Positions 15,507 to 23,236 of a stretch of 23,435 bases of DNA are shown in pieces; the stretch's first letter is position 1, and each line of letters begins with the position of its first letter. The stretch lies in NCBI GenBank assembly GCA_937892915.1, contig CALBIC010000129.1:1-23435 (forward strand), written 5' to 3'. The notes beneath the pieces are model-generated. The model was given only the letters and a program-made list of their open reading frames with translations. It was not told where the DNA came from and did no database searches. This DNA comes from UBA5972 sp002430125 (GTDB taxonomy: Bacteria; Pseudomonadota; Alphaproteobacteria; Rhodobacterales; Rhodobacteraceae). The position numbers and the translations under genes are program-made.

Positions 15507-17639
15507 TCACTTCCGCGCGGCCCTGATCAAAGCAAGAATGTTTTTTGCCGCCTCGGGGATGTTGGTTCCGGGACCAAATATCGCCTTTACCCCGGCTTTC
15601 ATCAGGAAATCATAGTCCTGATGCGGGATCACCCCGCCGCAGATTACCAGAATTTCCCCGGCTCCGGCTGCCGTCAACGCTTCAACGAGTTTTGGGGCCA
15701 GCGTCTTGTGACCTGCCGCTTGCGACGAAATCCCGATGACATGCACGTCATTGTCAATCGCGTCCTGCGCCGCCTCCTCCGGGGTCTGAAACAGCGGGCC
15801 GACATCCACGTCAAAACCGATATCGGCAAATGCTGTCGCGATGACTTTCGCGCCCCGGTCATGACCATCCTGGCCCATCTTGACCACCAGCATCCGCGGT
15901 CTGCGGCCTTCTTCTTCGGCAAATGCCTCGACATCCTTCTGGATAGCGGCAAAGCCTTCGTCGCCCGCATAGGCGGCGCCATAAACGCCAGCCAATGTTT
16001 TTACCTCGGCGCGGTGACGCCCGAATGCTTTTTCCATAGCGTCTGAAATCTCCCCGATGGTGGCGCGGGCGCGGGCCGCAGTTATCGCAAGTTCAAGCAA
16101 GTTACCCTGCCCAGTGGTGGCGGCCTGCTCAAGCGCCACAAGGGCGCCATCGCAGGCCGCCGCATCACGGGTGCCCCGGATGCGCGCCAGCCGTTCAATC
16201 TGGCTATCGCGAACTGCCGAGTTGTCAATGTCGCGCACCTCGATCACCGGTTCGGTTTGCAGGCGGTATTTGTTCACGCCCACAACAACTTCTTGCCCAC
16301 GATCGACCGCAGCCTGCCGTTTAGCGGCGGCCTCTTCGATCCTGAGTTTCGGCATGCCGCTGGCCACCGCCTTGGTCATGCCACCCAAGTCATCGACCTC
16401 CTGGATCAATGCCCAGGCAGCCTCGGCCATGTCGGCTGTCAGTTTTTCGATGTAATAAGACCCGGCCAGCGGATCGACCACGTTGGTCACCCCGGTTTCA
16501 TGCTGCAATATCAACTGGGTATTGCGCGCAAGCCGGGCAGAAGCCTCGGTCGGCAGCGCGATTGCCTCGTCAAAGCTGTTGGTATGCAGGCTTTGGGTGC
16601 CGCCCAGAACCGCGCTCATCGCCTCGTAAGCGGTGCGCACAACGTTGTTGTAAGGGTCCTGTTCGGCCAAAGACACGCCCGAGGTCTGGCAATGGGTCCG
16701 GAGCATCGAGCTTTGCGCCACTTTGGGATTGAACTCGGCCATGATTTTTGACCACAGCAACCGTGCAGCGCGCAATTTGGCGATTTCCATGAAGAAATTC
16801 GTGCCGATTGCGAAAAAGAACGACAGCCGCCCGGCAAAGGCATCCACATCCATACCGCGTTCAATCGCGGCTTTCACATATTCGCGCCCATCCGCCAGCG
16901 TAAACGCCAGTTCCTGAACCAGATTGGCCCCGGCTTCCTGCATGTGATAGCCCGAAATCGAGATCGAATTATAGCGTGGCATTTTATTCGAAGTGTATTC
17001 AATGATGTCAGAAACAATCCGCATCGACGGTTCAGGCGGATAGATATAGGTGTTGCGCACCATGAATTCTTTCAGAATGTCGTTCTGGATGGTGCCCGAC
17101 AGCAGCGACTGATCGACACCCTGTTCTTCGCCCGCCACGATGAAGGCAGCCAAAACCGGAATAACCGCGCCATTCATTGTCATGGACACCGAAATCTTAT
17201 CCAGCGGAATACCGTCAAACAGGATTTTCATGTCCTCGACACTGTCAATCGCCACCCCCGCTTTGCCGACATCGCCCATCACCCGTGGATGGTCGCTGTC
17301 ATAGCCGCGATGGGTCGCCAGATCGAAGGCCACCGAAACGCCCTGTTGCCCTGCCCCCAGATTGGCGCGGTAAAACGCGTTGCTTTCCTCGGCGGTGGAA
17401 AACCCGGCATATTGCCGGATCGTCCAGGGGCGGCCAGCATACATCGTCGCCTTGGGCCCACGGGTATAAGGTGCCATCCCCGGCATATCGCCGACATGAT
17501 CCAGACCGGCCAGATCTTCGGGGCCATAAACCGGTTTCACTTTGATGCCTTCGGGCGTCATCCAATCCAGCGATTCAAGCGGTTTGCCACGCAGTTCTTT
17601 CGCAGCGATTTTCGCCCATTTTTCAACTTGTTCGCTCAT
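15507..17639 (-). CDS. scpA: Methylmalonyl-CoA mutase
   Basis: A 710-residue adenosylcobalamin enzyme that isomerises (R)-methylmalonyl-CoA to succinyl-CoA, the last step of propionyl-CoA assimilation. The catalytic barrel (about 30-510) shows YAGRPWTIRQYAGFSTAEES, FDLATHRGYDSDHPRVMGDV, YIYPPEPSMRIVSDIIEYTS and PRYNSISISGYHMQEAGA. The C-terminal B12 domain has the base-off motif GQDGHDRGAKV (the DxHxxG histidine), then GPLFQTPEE and ICGGVIP. The length fits the single-chain or alpha-type enzyme. ATG 17639 overlaps the stop of the sulfotransferase-like gene by 4 bases (ATGA), with AGGGGC just upstream. I see no cobalamin riboswitch nearby. Confidence 0.97.
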   Translation of the reverse strand: MSEQVEKWAKIAAKELRGKPLESLDWMTPEGIKVKPVYGPEDLAGLDHVGDMPGMAPYTRGPKATMYAGRPWTIRQYAGFSTAEESNAFYRANLGAGQQGVSVAFDLATHRGYDSDHPRVMGDVGKAGVAIDSVEDMKILFDGIPLDKISVSMTMNGAVIPVLAAFIVAGEEQGVDQSLLSGTIQNDILKEFMVRNTYIYPPEPSMRIVSDIIEYTSNKMPRYNSISISGYHMQEAGANLVQELAFTLADGREYVKAAIERGMDVDAFAGRLSFFFAIGTNFFMEIAKLRAARLLWSKIMAEFNPKVAQSSMLRTHCQTSGVSLAEQDPYNNVVRTAYEAMSAVLGGTQSLHTNSFDEAIALPTEASARLARNTQLILQHETGVTNVVDPLAGSYYIEKLTADMAEAAWALIQEVDDLGGMTKAVASGMPKLRIEEAAAKRQAAVDRGQEVVVGVNKYRLQTEPVIEVRDIDNSAVRDSQIERLARIRGTRDAAACDGALVALEQAATTGQGNLLELAITAARARATIGEISDAMEKAFGRHRAEVKTLAGVYGAAYAGDEGFAAIQKDVEAFAEEEGRRPRMLVVKMGQDGHDRGAKVIATAFADIGFDVDVGPLFQTPEEAAQDAIDNDVHVIGISSQAAGHKTLAPKLVEALTAAGAGEILVICGGVIPHQDYDFLMKAGVKAIFGPGTNIPEAAKNILALIRAARK

Positions 17640-18595
17640 CCAAAGCCCCTTTTCGTCTTTTCCGGTGGTGCAAGGTCAAAGGCTTCGACCGCTTCCACAA
17701 ATTTCAATCGTCCAACCGAGGCACCGCGCAGCCATGCCAGATCAATGGCATATTGCGCCTGCATCGCCTCGATGTGATGCGCGCCCATCGGCATGAACCG
17801 CCCGTCACCCGCCGCAATCTGCGCCTCGGAGCCGTCACGCCGTTGTGCCAAAATTGACCGCAATGCGTCGCGACCGGGCGAGGCATTGTGCTGTTGTTCC
17901 ATCAATCCAAGATGCAGATTACGCTGTCCGTTGGTCAGAATTTTCAGCTGTGCAGCGGGTTGTCTGACCATGCGGTCAAACTCCCACACCATAATATCAG
18001 CACGCGGAAAAGCCGCCGCCACATCGTTGATTACCCGCCGCCACGTGCGCGGTTGGGTCACCAACTGGTCAAAATCATCCTCGTCCAGCAGGCGATGCCC
18101 CAGCGGGATTGAATGCGCCATAGAGGACGCCCAAAAATCCTGATAGGGCCGGATTGCCAGACCGATCCGCCCGCAAACCGGGCCAAACATCTCGGCAAAC
18201 CGGGCCAGACGCTCATCCAATCGCGGATACAATTGATGCGACCGCAGATTGCCGCGAATACCGCCAAGGATGTTTTCCTCGGTGATCAGCAGGTTGCGGC
18301 ATTGCTTGCGCGCCAGACGATCCATCTCGATGGCGATCACGCCTTTGTTGCGGGCGACCAGCCGCGTGGTTTCACCAGCCTCGGCATCAAACCCGCGCAG
18401 CAATCCGGAAAACAACCGGCCACGGGTTTCGCTTGGTCCCCAGACGGTCACGCCATTTTTCTTCAAATTTTGGGCATTTTGTTGGAGGCTTCGTTGCAGT
18501 GTCGTCGTTCCGGTGCGATGTGCACCCATATGAAGGATTACCTCCAAAAGCGATCTGACCTTTCGCGCCAACCGATATGCAATAACCAGCAGCAT
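17636..18595 (-). CDS. Sulfotransferase-like P-loop protein
   Basis: A 319-residue protein. A PAPS-type P-loop is seen near the N-terminus, ILHMGAHRTGTTTLQRSL (20-37), where the GAHRTGTT pattern is common in roseobacter sulfotransferase-like proteins. Other readable parts are LLITEENILGG (about 101-111), the segment IGLAIRPYQDFWASS and VWEFDRMV, which resemble sulfotransferase fold elements. The acceptor substrate cannot be read from the sequence. ATG 18595 is supported by GGAG nine bases upstream; a second in-frame ATG is at codon 23 inside the P-loop strand. The stop overlaps the mutase start (ATGA), so expression of the mutase is probably coupled to this gene, although no functional link is obvious. 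Function is uncertain. Confidence 0.6.
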   Translation of the reverse strand: MLLVIAYRLARKVRSLLEVILHMGAHRTGTTTLQRSLQQNAQNLKKNGVTVWGPSETRGRLFSGLLRGFDAEAGETTRLVARNKGVIAIEMDRLARKQCRNLLITEENILGGIRGNLRSHQLYPRLDERLARFAEMFGPVCGRIGLAIRPYQDFWASSMAHSIPLGHRLLDEDDFDQLVTQPRTWRRVINDVAAAFPRADIMVWEFDRMVRQPAAQLKILTNGQRNLHLGLMEQQHNASPGRDALRSILAQRRDGSEAQIAAGDGRFMPMGAHHIEAMQAQYAIDLAWLRGASVGRLKFVEAVEAFDLAPPEKTKRGFG

Positions 18596-18706
18596 TAGCC
18601 AAAACTCCTGACTGGTTGATTAACACAGGCGCGATTGTCGCTAAATTCCAATGCCCCCTTCGCGCGCCGCACCAAAACCCCTATATGAAAGACCAGAGGA
18701 GTTCCG
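18596..18706. promoter_or_regulatory. Divergent promoter region, sulfotransferase-like/mutase versus DUF4174
   Basis: The 111 bases separate the start of the sulfotransferase-mutase operon (minus) from the DUF4174 gene (plus), so promoters for both should be here. AGAGGAG at about 18695-18701 is the DUF4174 ribosome binding site, and GGAG on the minus strand serves the other gene. I do not see a convincing pair of promoter boxes or a palindrome. Confidence 0.4.
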
Positions 18707-19105
18707 ATGCGCCGTATTATCCCGTTTATCCTGTTATTGATTTCCCCCATGGCGATGGCCCAAACCGTCGATCCGTTGGCGGAATACGTCTGGCTGTCGC
18801 GCCTTTTGGTGATCTTCGCCGATTCGCCCGACGATCCACGATACACCCGCCAGATCGAAATGCTGGACAGCGACCCCGATGCCCTGACCGAACGCCAGAT
18901 CGTGCTGTTGGTCGATACCGACCCGGCTGCAAACGGCCCTTTGCGCCAGAAAATGCACCCGCACGGCTTTATGCTGGTGGTGATCGACAAAGACGGCAGC
19001 ATCCTGTTTCGCAAACCAACCCCGTGGAGCGTCCGCGAGCTTAGCCGTGCCATCGACAAAACCCCCTTCCGTATGGACGAGATAGACGAGGCGTTGGGCA
19101 AGTAG
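18707..19105 (+). CDS. Periplasmic DUF4174-type protein
   Basis: A 132-residue exported protein with signal peptide MRRIIPFILLLISPMAMA, likely cut after residue 18. The mature chain resembles DUF4174 proteins, a small thioredoxin-like-fold family: WLSRLLVIFADSPDDPRYTR followed by a predicted strand-helix pattern. The later segment HGFMLVVIDKDGSILFRKPT and the C-terminus DKTPFRMDEIDEALGK are typical, including the FRMDE motif. AGAGGAG lies five bases before the ATG. It is the only intact plus-strand gene of the right half, divergent from the mutase operon. Function unknown; the assignment is from recall of the family pattern. Confidence 0.75.
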   Translation: MRRIIPFILLLISPMAMAQTVDPLAEYVWLSRLLVIFADSPDDPRYTRQIEMLDSDPDALTERQIVLLVDTDPAANGPLRQKMHPHGFMLVVIDKDGSILFRKPTPWSVRELSRAIDKTPFRMDEIDEALGK

Positions 19106-19261
19106 GCCTGCTTGTCAAAATCCTTAGGTCTTGAAACTATGTTTGGACGCAGCCACCGGATCAAAGAAAAAGATGTCTGCCATGGCCGCAACACGCAAAA
19201 AACCAACCCCGATTGCAGGCCAGAACGGGCCACGCCCAAGCTATTGATATTCTGCGCCTCT
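19106..19261. other. Non-coding stretch between DUF4174 and the pccA side
   Basis: Convergent ends of the DUF4174 gene and the pccA cluster. I see only a 24-codon reading frame on the plus strand (19173-19247) and a weak GGGC-GTG-GCCC hairpin on the minus strand. No convincing terminator or gene was found. Confidence 0.4.
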
Positions 19262-19405
19262 CTATCCATTACGCTGTCCCAATTCTTGATCAATGACCGA
19301 AACTGCATTTCGTCTCAGTGAGATTGCCTGAATTTTCAGGCTGACATAATCGACACGCAAAGCTTCACGCCCTTCAACACTGATCGCTTTGAGAGAATCA
19401 GACAT
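19262..19405 (-). CDS. Possible 47-residue small protein directly after pccA
   Basis: An ATG at 19405 lies only five bases after the pccA TAG, preceded by GGGGCG. The frame gives 47 codons starting MSDSLKAISVEGREALRVDY and ending in DQELGQRNG, then TAG. The composition is mixed charged/hydrophobic with a plausible amphipathic helix, and there is no membrane segment or Cys motif. I do not recognise a family. Against a real gene, a hairpin GCCTGA-ATTT-TCAGGC (19326-19341) lies inside it, so the stretch may only be the pccA 3' untranslated region. Confidence 0.35.
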   Translation of the reverse strand: MSDSLKAISVEGREALRVDYVSLKIQAISLRRNAVSVIDQELGQRNG

Positions 19406-19410
19406 CGCCC

Positions 19411-21411
19411 CTATTCAAACTCCATAATCACTTCGTCCACCTTCAGGCTGTCGCCCGCCTTGGCGTTGATTTTCACCACAATGCCTTTGCGCTCGGCCCG
19501 CAGCACGTTCTCCATTTTCATCGCTTCGACCGTACACAAGGCCTGACCGTCCTGAACCATGTCGCCTTCGGAAACCGCAACCGACACCACAAGCCCCGGC
19601 ATCGGACACAACAACAGCTTGGACGTATCCGGTGGGGATTTTTCGATCATATGACGGGCCAGCTGAAACACCCGCGGGGTGCGCACTGTGACCTTCAGAT
19701 CGGCCCCGCGATGGCGCATCCGGTATCCAGACGGCGCGCGTTCAACCTTGATCACCAGCGCCTGACCATCCACATCCATCACCGCAAGCGCCACACCCGG
19801 CACCCAGTCACTTGCCACGCGATGCGTTTCGCCATCGGCAAATGTCACATCGGCCCCGGTTTTGTCAGCCGCAATCACCACTGAAAAATCCTGCCCGCCC
19901 AGCGAAATAACCCAGTCCGTGCCAACCTCGCGTTCGTGGTTGTTCATCCGGCCGCTGATACGGGCATCGCGGATTTCCTGCACCCGGTTCATCGCCGCCG
20001 CCGCAGCCGCCAACCGCCGCAGTACCGGTTGTGGCAAGGCCACACCGTCAAACCCATCGGGGAATTCTTCCTCGATAAACGCCGTGGTCATATTGCCAGA
20101 AATGAACTTCGGATGATCCATGACCGAGGCCAGAAACGGGATGTTATGGCCAATGCCTTCAACTTCAAACGAGTCAAGTGCCGTGCGCATCACCTCGATC
20201 GCGTGATCACGATCCTTGCCCCACGAGCACAGCTTGGCGATCATCGGGTCATAAAACCGGCTGATCTCGCCACCTTCAAAAACCCCGGTATCATTGCGCA
20301 CCACTTCGGTATCACTGGCGCGCTCTGCCGGTGGGCGATAGCGCGTCAAGCGGCCAATCGAGGGCAGAAACCCGCGATAGGGATCCTCGGCATATAACCG
20401 GCTTTCCATGGCCCAGCCGTTGATGCCGATATCATCCTGTGACAGCGCCAGCTTTTCGCCGTAAGCCACCCGGATCATCTGTTCAACCAGATCAATCCCG
20501 GTGATCAGTTCGGTGACCGGATGTTCGACCTGAAGGCGGGTGTTCATCTCAAGGAAATAGAAATTGCGGTTCCCGTCGACGATGAATTCCACCGTACCGG
20601 CGCTGCAATAATCCACCGCTGCCGCCAGCGCGACCGATTGTTCGCCCATCGCCTTGCGGGTCGCTGCATCCAGAAACGGTGACGGGGCTTCTTCGATAAC
20701 CTTTTGGTTCCGTCGCTGGATCGAACATTCCCGTTCGTTCAGATAAAGAATCGTACCGTGCTTATCGCCCAGCACCTGAATTTCGATGTGCCGTGGTTGG
20801 GTGACAAACTTTTCAATGAAAATCCGGTCATCACCAAACGACGCCGCTGCCTCATTTTTCGAGCTTTGAAACCCCTCGCGCGCTTCCTGATCGTTCCACG
20901 CAACCCGCATCCCCTTGCCACCGCCCCCGGCGCTGGCCTTGATCATCACCGGATAGCCGACCTCTTTGGCGATCTTCACCGCATGTTCGGCGTCGTCAAT
21001 CAGACCCATATAGCCCGGCACCGTTGAAACCCCGGCTTGTTGCGCCAGTTTCTTGCTGGTGATCTTGTCGCCCATCGCCTCGATTGCGCCAGCAGGTGGC
21101 CCGATAAAGGCTACACCGGCAGCTTCCAAAGCCTCGGCAAACTTGCGGTTTTCCGACAGGAACCCGTAACCCGGATGCACAGCCTCAGCACCGGTTGCTG
21201 CAATCGCCGCCATGATTTTGTCGATCACGATATAGGACTGGTTGGCCGGACTCGGCCCGATATGCACCGCCTCATCCGCCATTTCCACATGCAGCGCGTT
21301 CTTATCCGCATCGGAATAAACCGCAACCGTTTTGATCCCCATCTTGCGGGCAGTCTTGATAACCCGGCAGGCGATTTCACCACGGTTCGCGATCAGGATT
21401 TTCTTGAACAT
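19411..21411 (-). CDS. pccA: Propionyl-CoA carboxylase alpha subunit
   Basis: The biotin-carrying subunit of propionyl-CoA carboxylase, which makes methylmalonyl-CoA. The 666 residues hold the biotin carboxylase part (1-450): MFKKILIANRGEIACRVIKT, the glycine-rich ATP loop KASAGGGGKGMRVAW, ERECSIQRRNQKVIEEAPSP, EMNTRLQVEHPVTE. A linker/BT domain typical of PccA follows. The C-terminal BCCP domain contains the biotin-lysine motif VEAMKMEN near 630. PccA of Ruegeria pomeroyi has the same architecture. AAGGA lies about nine bases before the ATG. Upstream genes are cut off by a strong terminator, so pccA probably has its own promoter in 21412-21494. The beta subunit gene is not in the window. Confidence 0.96.
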   Translation of the reverse strand: MFKKILIANRGEIACRVIKTARKMGIKTVAVYSDADKNALHVEMADEAVHIGPSPANQSYIVIDKIMAAIAATGAEAVHPGYGFLSENRKFAEALEAAGVAFIGPPAGAIEAMGDKITSKKLAQQAGVSTVPGYMGLIDDAEHAVKIAKEVGYPVMIKASAGGGGKGMRVAWNDQEAREGFQSSKNEAAASFGDDRIFIEKFVTQPRHIEIQVLGDKHGTILYLNERECSIQRRNQKVIEEAPSPFLDAATRKAMGEQSVALAAAVDYCSAGTVEFIVDGNRNFYFLEMNTRLQVEHPVTELITGIDLVEQMIRVAYGEKLALSQDDIGINGWAMESRLYAEDPYRGFLPSIGRLTRYRPPAERASDTEVVRNDTGVFEGGEISRFYDPMIAKLCSWGKDRDHAIEVMRTALDSFEVEGIGHNIPFLASVMDHPKFISGNMTTAFIEEEFPDGFDGVALPQPVLRRLAAAAAAMNRVQEIRDARISGRMNNHEREVGTDWVISLGGQDFSVVIAADKTGADVTFADGETHRVASDWVPGVALAVMDVDGQALVIKVERAPSGYRMRHRGADLKVTVRTPRVFQLARHMIEKSPPDTSKLLLCPMPGLVVSVAVSEGDMVQDGQALCTVEAMKMENVLRAERKGIVVKINAKAGDSLKVDEVIMEFE

Positions 21412-21494
21412 TTACAGCGTCCTTTGCGGCAGACGGGCAAGGATAGCCCGCGTAATGTCAGATGAGGGGGAAAGCGCAGGCACTGGCCCACAGG

Positions 21495-21531
21495 CAAAAG
21501 AAAGGGCCCGGCTGCCAAGCAACCAGGCCCT
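21495..21531 (-). terminator. Intrinsic terminator of the cupin-to-unknown cluster
   Basis: On the minus strand a 13-pair stem (21531 to 21503) with two G-U pairs and a three-base UUG loop starts AGGGCCUGG and ends GGGCCCU. It is followed at once by TTCTTTT. On the plus strand the two G-U positions become C-A mismatches and no T run follows, so the direction is clear. It lies 165 bases after the last gene of the cluster and about 80 bases before pccA. Confidence 0.8.
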
Positions 21532-21695
21532 ATAGAGGGGAAGGGTATTTTCGAAGTAACCTCGTGACCGGAAAGGGACGCAAGCTCCTGCCACACCCTG
21601 AACATAGGATGGGCCGGCCCTTGAGGCCAGCACAGAAAATGTCCGCACCGCCACTTCGGCAACAACCTGCCAAATCGAACGGAGCATAAGCAAGA
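21532..21695 (-). other. Untranslated stretch before the terminator (possible small RNA)
   Basis: The 164 bases between the stop at 21696 and the terminator contain a 10-base palindrome GGGCCGGCCC (21611-21620) and TTCGAA, but no gene I recognise. A minus-strand frame is open from 21699 to 21412 without a stop, yet it runs straight through the terminator stem and looks unlike protein. It could be a long 3' untranslated region or a separate terminated small RNA; the sequence alone does not decide. Confidence 0.3.
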
Positions 21696-22052
21696 TCACG
21701 CCGAATACTCGGTAAAGATGTCCGGAAAAGACGCCATCGCCCGGCCTACATCGATTTTCAGCATCGCTTCATAACTTTTAGGATCGAAATTCGCCTCGGC
21801 TGGAACAACCTCGCGGCCAAACAACCAGCTTAACCGCCCGGCATCCAGATTGCCGCGTTCAAACGGTTCGGCGCCAAAATGCTCCCACAACGCCTCCAGA
21901 AACGCCGTATCCGTCCGCCGGTCAGCAGGTCTGCGATCCGCATAGCGTTCACGCGCGATCAGCGGTGTCACCCCACGCGGATTGCCCCGCCTGACGACAA
22001 ACTGGAAATCGCTGCTGGGCATCCGCCCGGGAAATCCTCGATGTTTCAGCAT
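21696..22052 (-). CDS. Conserved-looking hypothetical protein
   Basis: A 118-residue soluble protein, rich in Arg in its first half (RYADRRPADRRTDTAFLEAL). The second half reads GAEPFERGNLDAGRLSWLFG and KSYEAMLKIDVGRAMASFPD. There is no signal peptide, membrane segment or Cys pair. I do not recognise a family. GAGGGAAAAC directly upstream of ATG 22052 is a good ribosome binding site, partly formed by the preceding stop region; the gap to the DUF6497-type gene is 10 bases. It is the last gene before the terminator and so belongs to the cupin cluster. Confidence 0.7.
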   Translation of the reverse strand: MLKHRGFPGRMPSSDFQFVVRRGNPRGVTPLIARERYADRRPADRRTDTAFLEALWEHFGAEPFERGNLDAGRLSWLFGREVVPAEANFDPKSYEAMLKIDVGRAMASFPDIFTEYSA

Positions 22053-22062
22053 TTGTTTTCCC

Positions 22063-22464
22063 TCAATAGGTCCATTCGCAAACCCCTGTTGATACGCGGA
22101 ACGCCCCGATGAATTGCGTCACACCGTTGTCAGAAACCCCGCGCGGAATTGGCGCGCTCATCAGGTTCACGATAATCTCGTCAACAACCCCTGTGGCCTG
22201 CACCAGTGGCAGGCCGATATGGGTGCACAAATGCGCAATATCCGCCTCGGCGGTGGCAAAGTTGACCTTGCCCGCTGCCTTGCCAATCGACGGCGTCAGA
22301 TACCGCATGATCAACCAGGCCTCGCCCTTGGTCCCTTCACTCTGATGGTCTTCCCACAGGAATTCATAGGGCAGAACCAACTGGCCCGACGGCACCGACA
22401 AAGGCTCGGCCGCCGTTGCGGGCGACCAGAGCACCGAAACCAGCAATGCCAGCACCAGCCGCAT
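22063..22464 (-). CDS. Secreted DUF6497-type protein
   Basis: A 133-residue exported protein with signal peptide MRLVLALLVSVLWSPATAA. The mature part begins EPLSVPSGQLVLPYEFLWED, then AWLIMRYLTPSIG, ADIAHLCTHIGLP and a final FRVSTGVCEWTY. Two cysteines (in HLCTHI and VCEWTY) could form a disulfide. It resembles the Rhodobacterales proteins annotated DUF6497, from memory. The frame extends upstream to 22521, but ATG 22464 gives a clean signal peptide and shares one base with the stop of the membrane-protein gene (TGATG), with GGGGGG nearby. Function unknown. Confidence 0.7.
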   Translation of the reverse strand: MRLVLALLVSVLWSPATAAEPLSVPSGQLVLPYEFLWEDHQSEGTKGEAWLIMRYLTPSIGKAAGKVNFATAEADIAHLCTHIGLPLVQATGVVDEIIVNLMSAPIPRGVSDNGVTQFIGAFRVSTGVCEWTY

Positions 22465-22838
22465 CAAAACGCCCCCCAGGCCAGCAAACCACAGATACAC
22501 GCCGCCCAAAACGCCACCCATTGCGGCATTTGGTTCATCCGAAAACCTTCACGCCGCATCGCCAGAAAACTCAACGCGCCCAGCGCATAGCTGTAAACCG
22601 TCGCCAACATCGCCAAGGGCAGAAAATCCAGCCGCCACAGCGGTGCCAGATAACAAACGGTCAGCACGATCATCGTGACCCCGCCCCAGTCCCAACTGAA
22701 TTTCAGTGTATGCTTGGCGACGTGATGCAGATCAGCGTTCAACAACGGCCCAACGATCAGGCGGTTGCCGCGCACGACATGCAGATAGAACCCAATGGCC
22801 GAGATTAACCCCGCAAGGATCAGCAGAATATCCCTCAT
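22464..22838 (-). CDS. Four-helix inner-membrane protein of unknown function
   Basis: A 124-residue protein with four predicted membrane segments at about 2-22, 51-68, 72-94 and 104-123. Between helices 1 and 2 are conserved-looking histidines (LLNADLHHVAKHTLKF). Charged loop RREGFRMNQ separates helices 3 and 4. No family is recognised with confidence. The start ATG overlaps the cupin stop by 4 bases (ATGA) and the stop overlaps the next gene by one base, so the three genes are translationally coupled. Confidence 0.7.
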   Translation of the reverse strand: MRDILLILAGLISAIGFYLHVVRGNRLIVGPLLNADLHHVAKHTLKFSWDWGGVTMIVLTVCYLAPLWRLDFLPLAMLATVYSYALGALSFLAMRREGFRMNQMPQWVAFWAACICGLLAWGAF

Positions 22839-23236
22839 TCCGGGGCCTCCGCATCTGTCGTGGCAAATTCAGCGGGCGAGGTGATTTCAAGCAATTCCAT
22901 ATCTTCAGAATGCCGAACCTCGCGGTGACGAATTCCGGCGGGTTGCAACACACACGACCCGGCCCGCAGCATGTGCAGCCCCTCGCCCTCGTATTCAAAC
23001 TCGACCCAGCCTTTTGTCACGTAAACCAACTGGAACTCCAAGTCATGGCGGTGCCAAGCCCCGGAAGAATGCGCCCCCGGCACCGCCCGGATCACATGCG
23101 CGCCGAACTTGCCCTGGGTCGCCGCCGGTATCCCCATATGCCGATACTCAAAGAACGAGCGCAGCCCCGCCCCCTCAAAAGCCGAACTGTCCGCATGGCT
23201 GATGGTGAAGGCTTGGTTCTTGTAAAGTTGGGTCAT
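22835..23236 (-). CDS. Cupin-domain protein
   Basis: A 133-residue single-domain cupin. Motif 1 is WHRHDLEFQLVYVTKGWVEF with His62, His64 and Glu67; motif 2 is GSCVLQPAGIRH with His104. The metal-binding set is therefore complete and a metal centre is likely. The substrate is unknown; it could be a small enzyme or a ligand-binding protein. The frame is open upstream to 23320, but ATG 23236 with GGGAG nine bases before it is the better start, and the extra 28 codons overlap a palindromic repeat. First gene of the cluster that ends at the terminator near 21500. Confidence 0.8.
   Translation of the reverse strand: MTQLYKNQAFTISHADSSAFEGAGLRSFFEYRHMGIPAATQGKFGAHVIRAVPGAHSSGAWHRHDLEFQLVYVTKGWVEFEYEGEGLHMLRAGSCVLQPAGIRHREVRHSEDMELLEITSPAEFATTDAEAPE

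Noticed and set aside
14125..15510. 461-codon open frame antisense to nhaA
   Set aside because: Gln/His/Arg-rich composition typical of a reverse-strand shadow; the plus strand encodes clear NhaA motifs.
19173..19247. 24-codon plus-strand ORF beginning MSAMAATRKKPTPIAG
   Set aside because: Too short and with only a weak ribosome binding site; the start looks gene-like but nothing follows it.
18595..19308. 237-codon minus-strand frame across DUF4174
   Set aside because: Antisense to a convincing signal-peptide protein with a good ribosome binding site.
21412..21699. 95-codon minus-strand open frame ending directly before the pccA ATG
   Set aside because: It runs through a strong terminator stem, has an unprotein-like composition, and overlaps the stop of the preceding gene; treated as non-coding.
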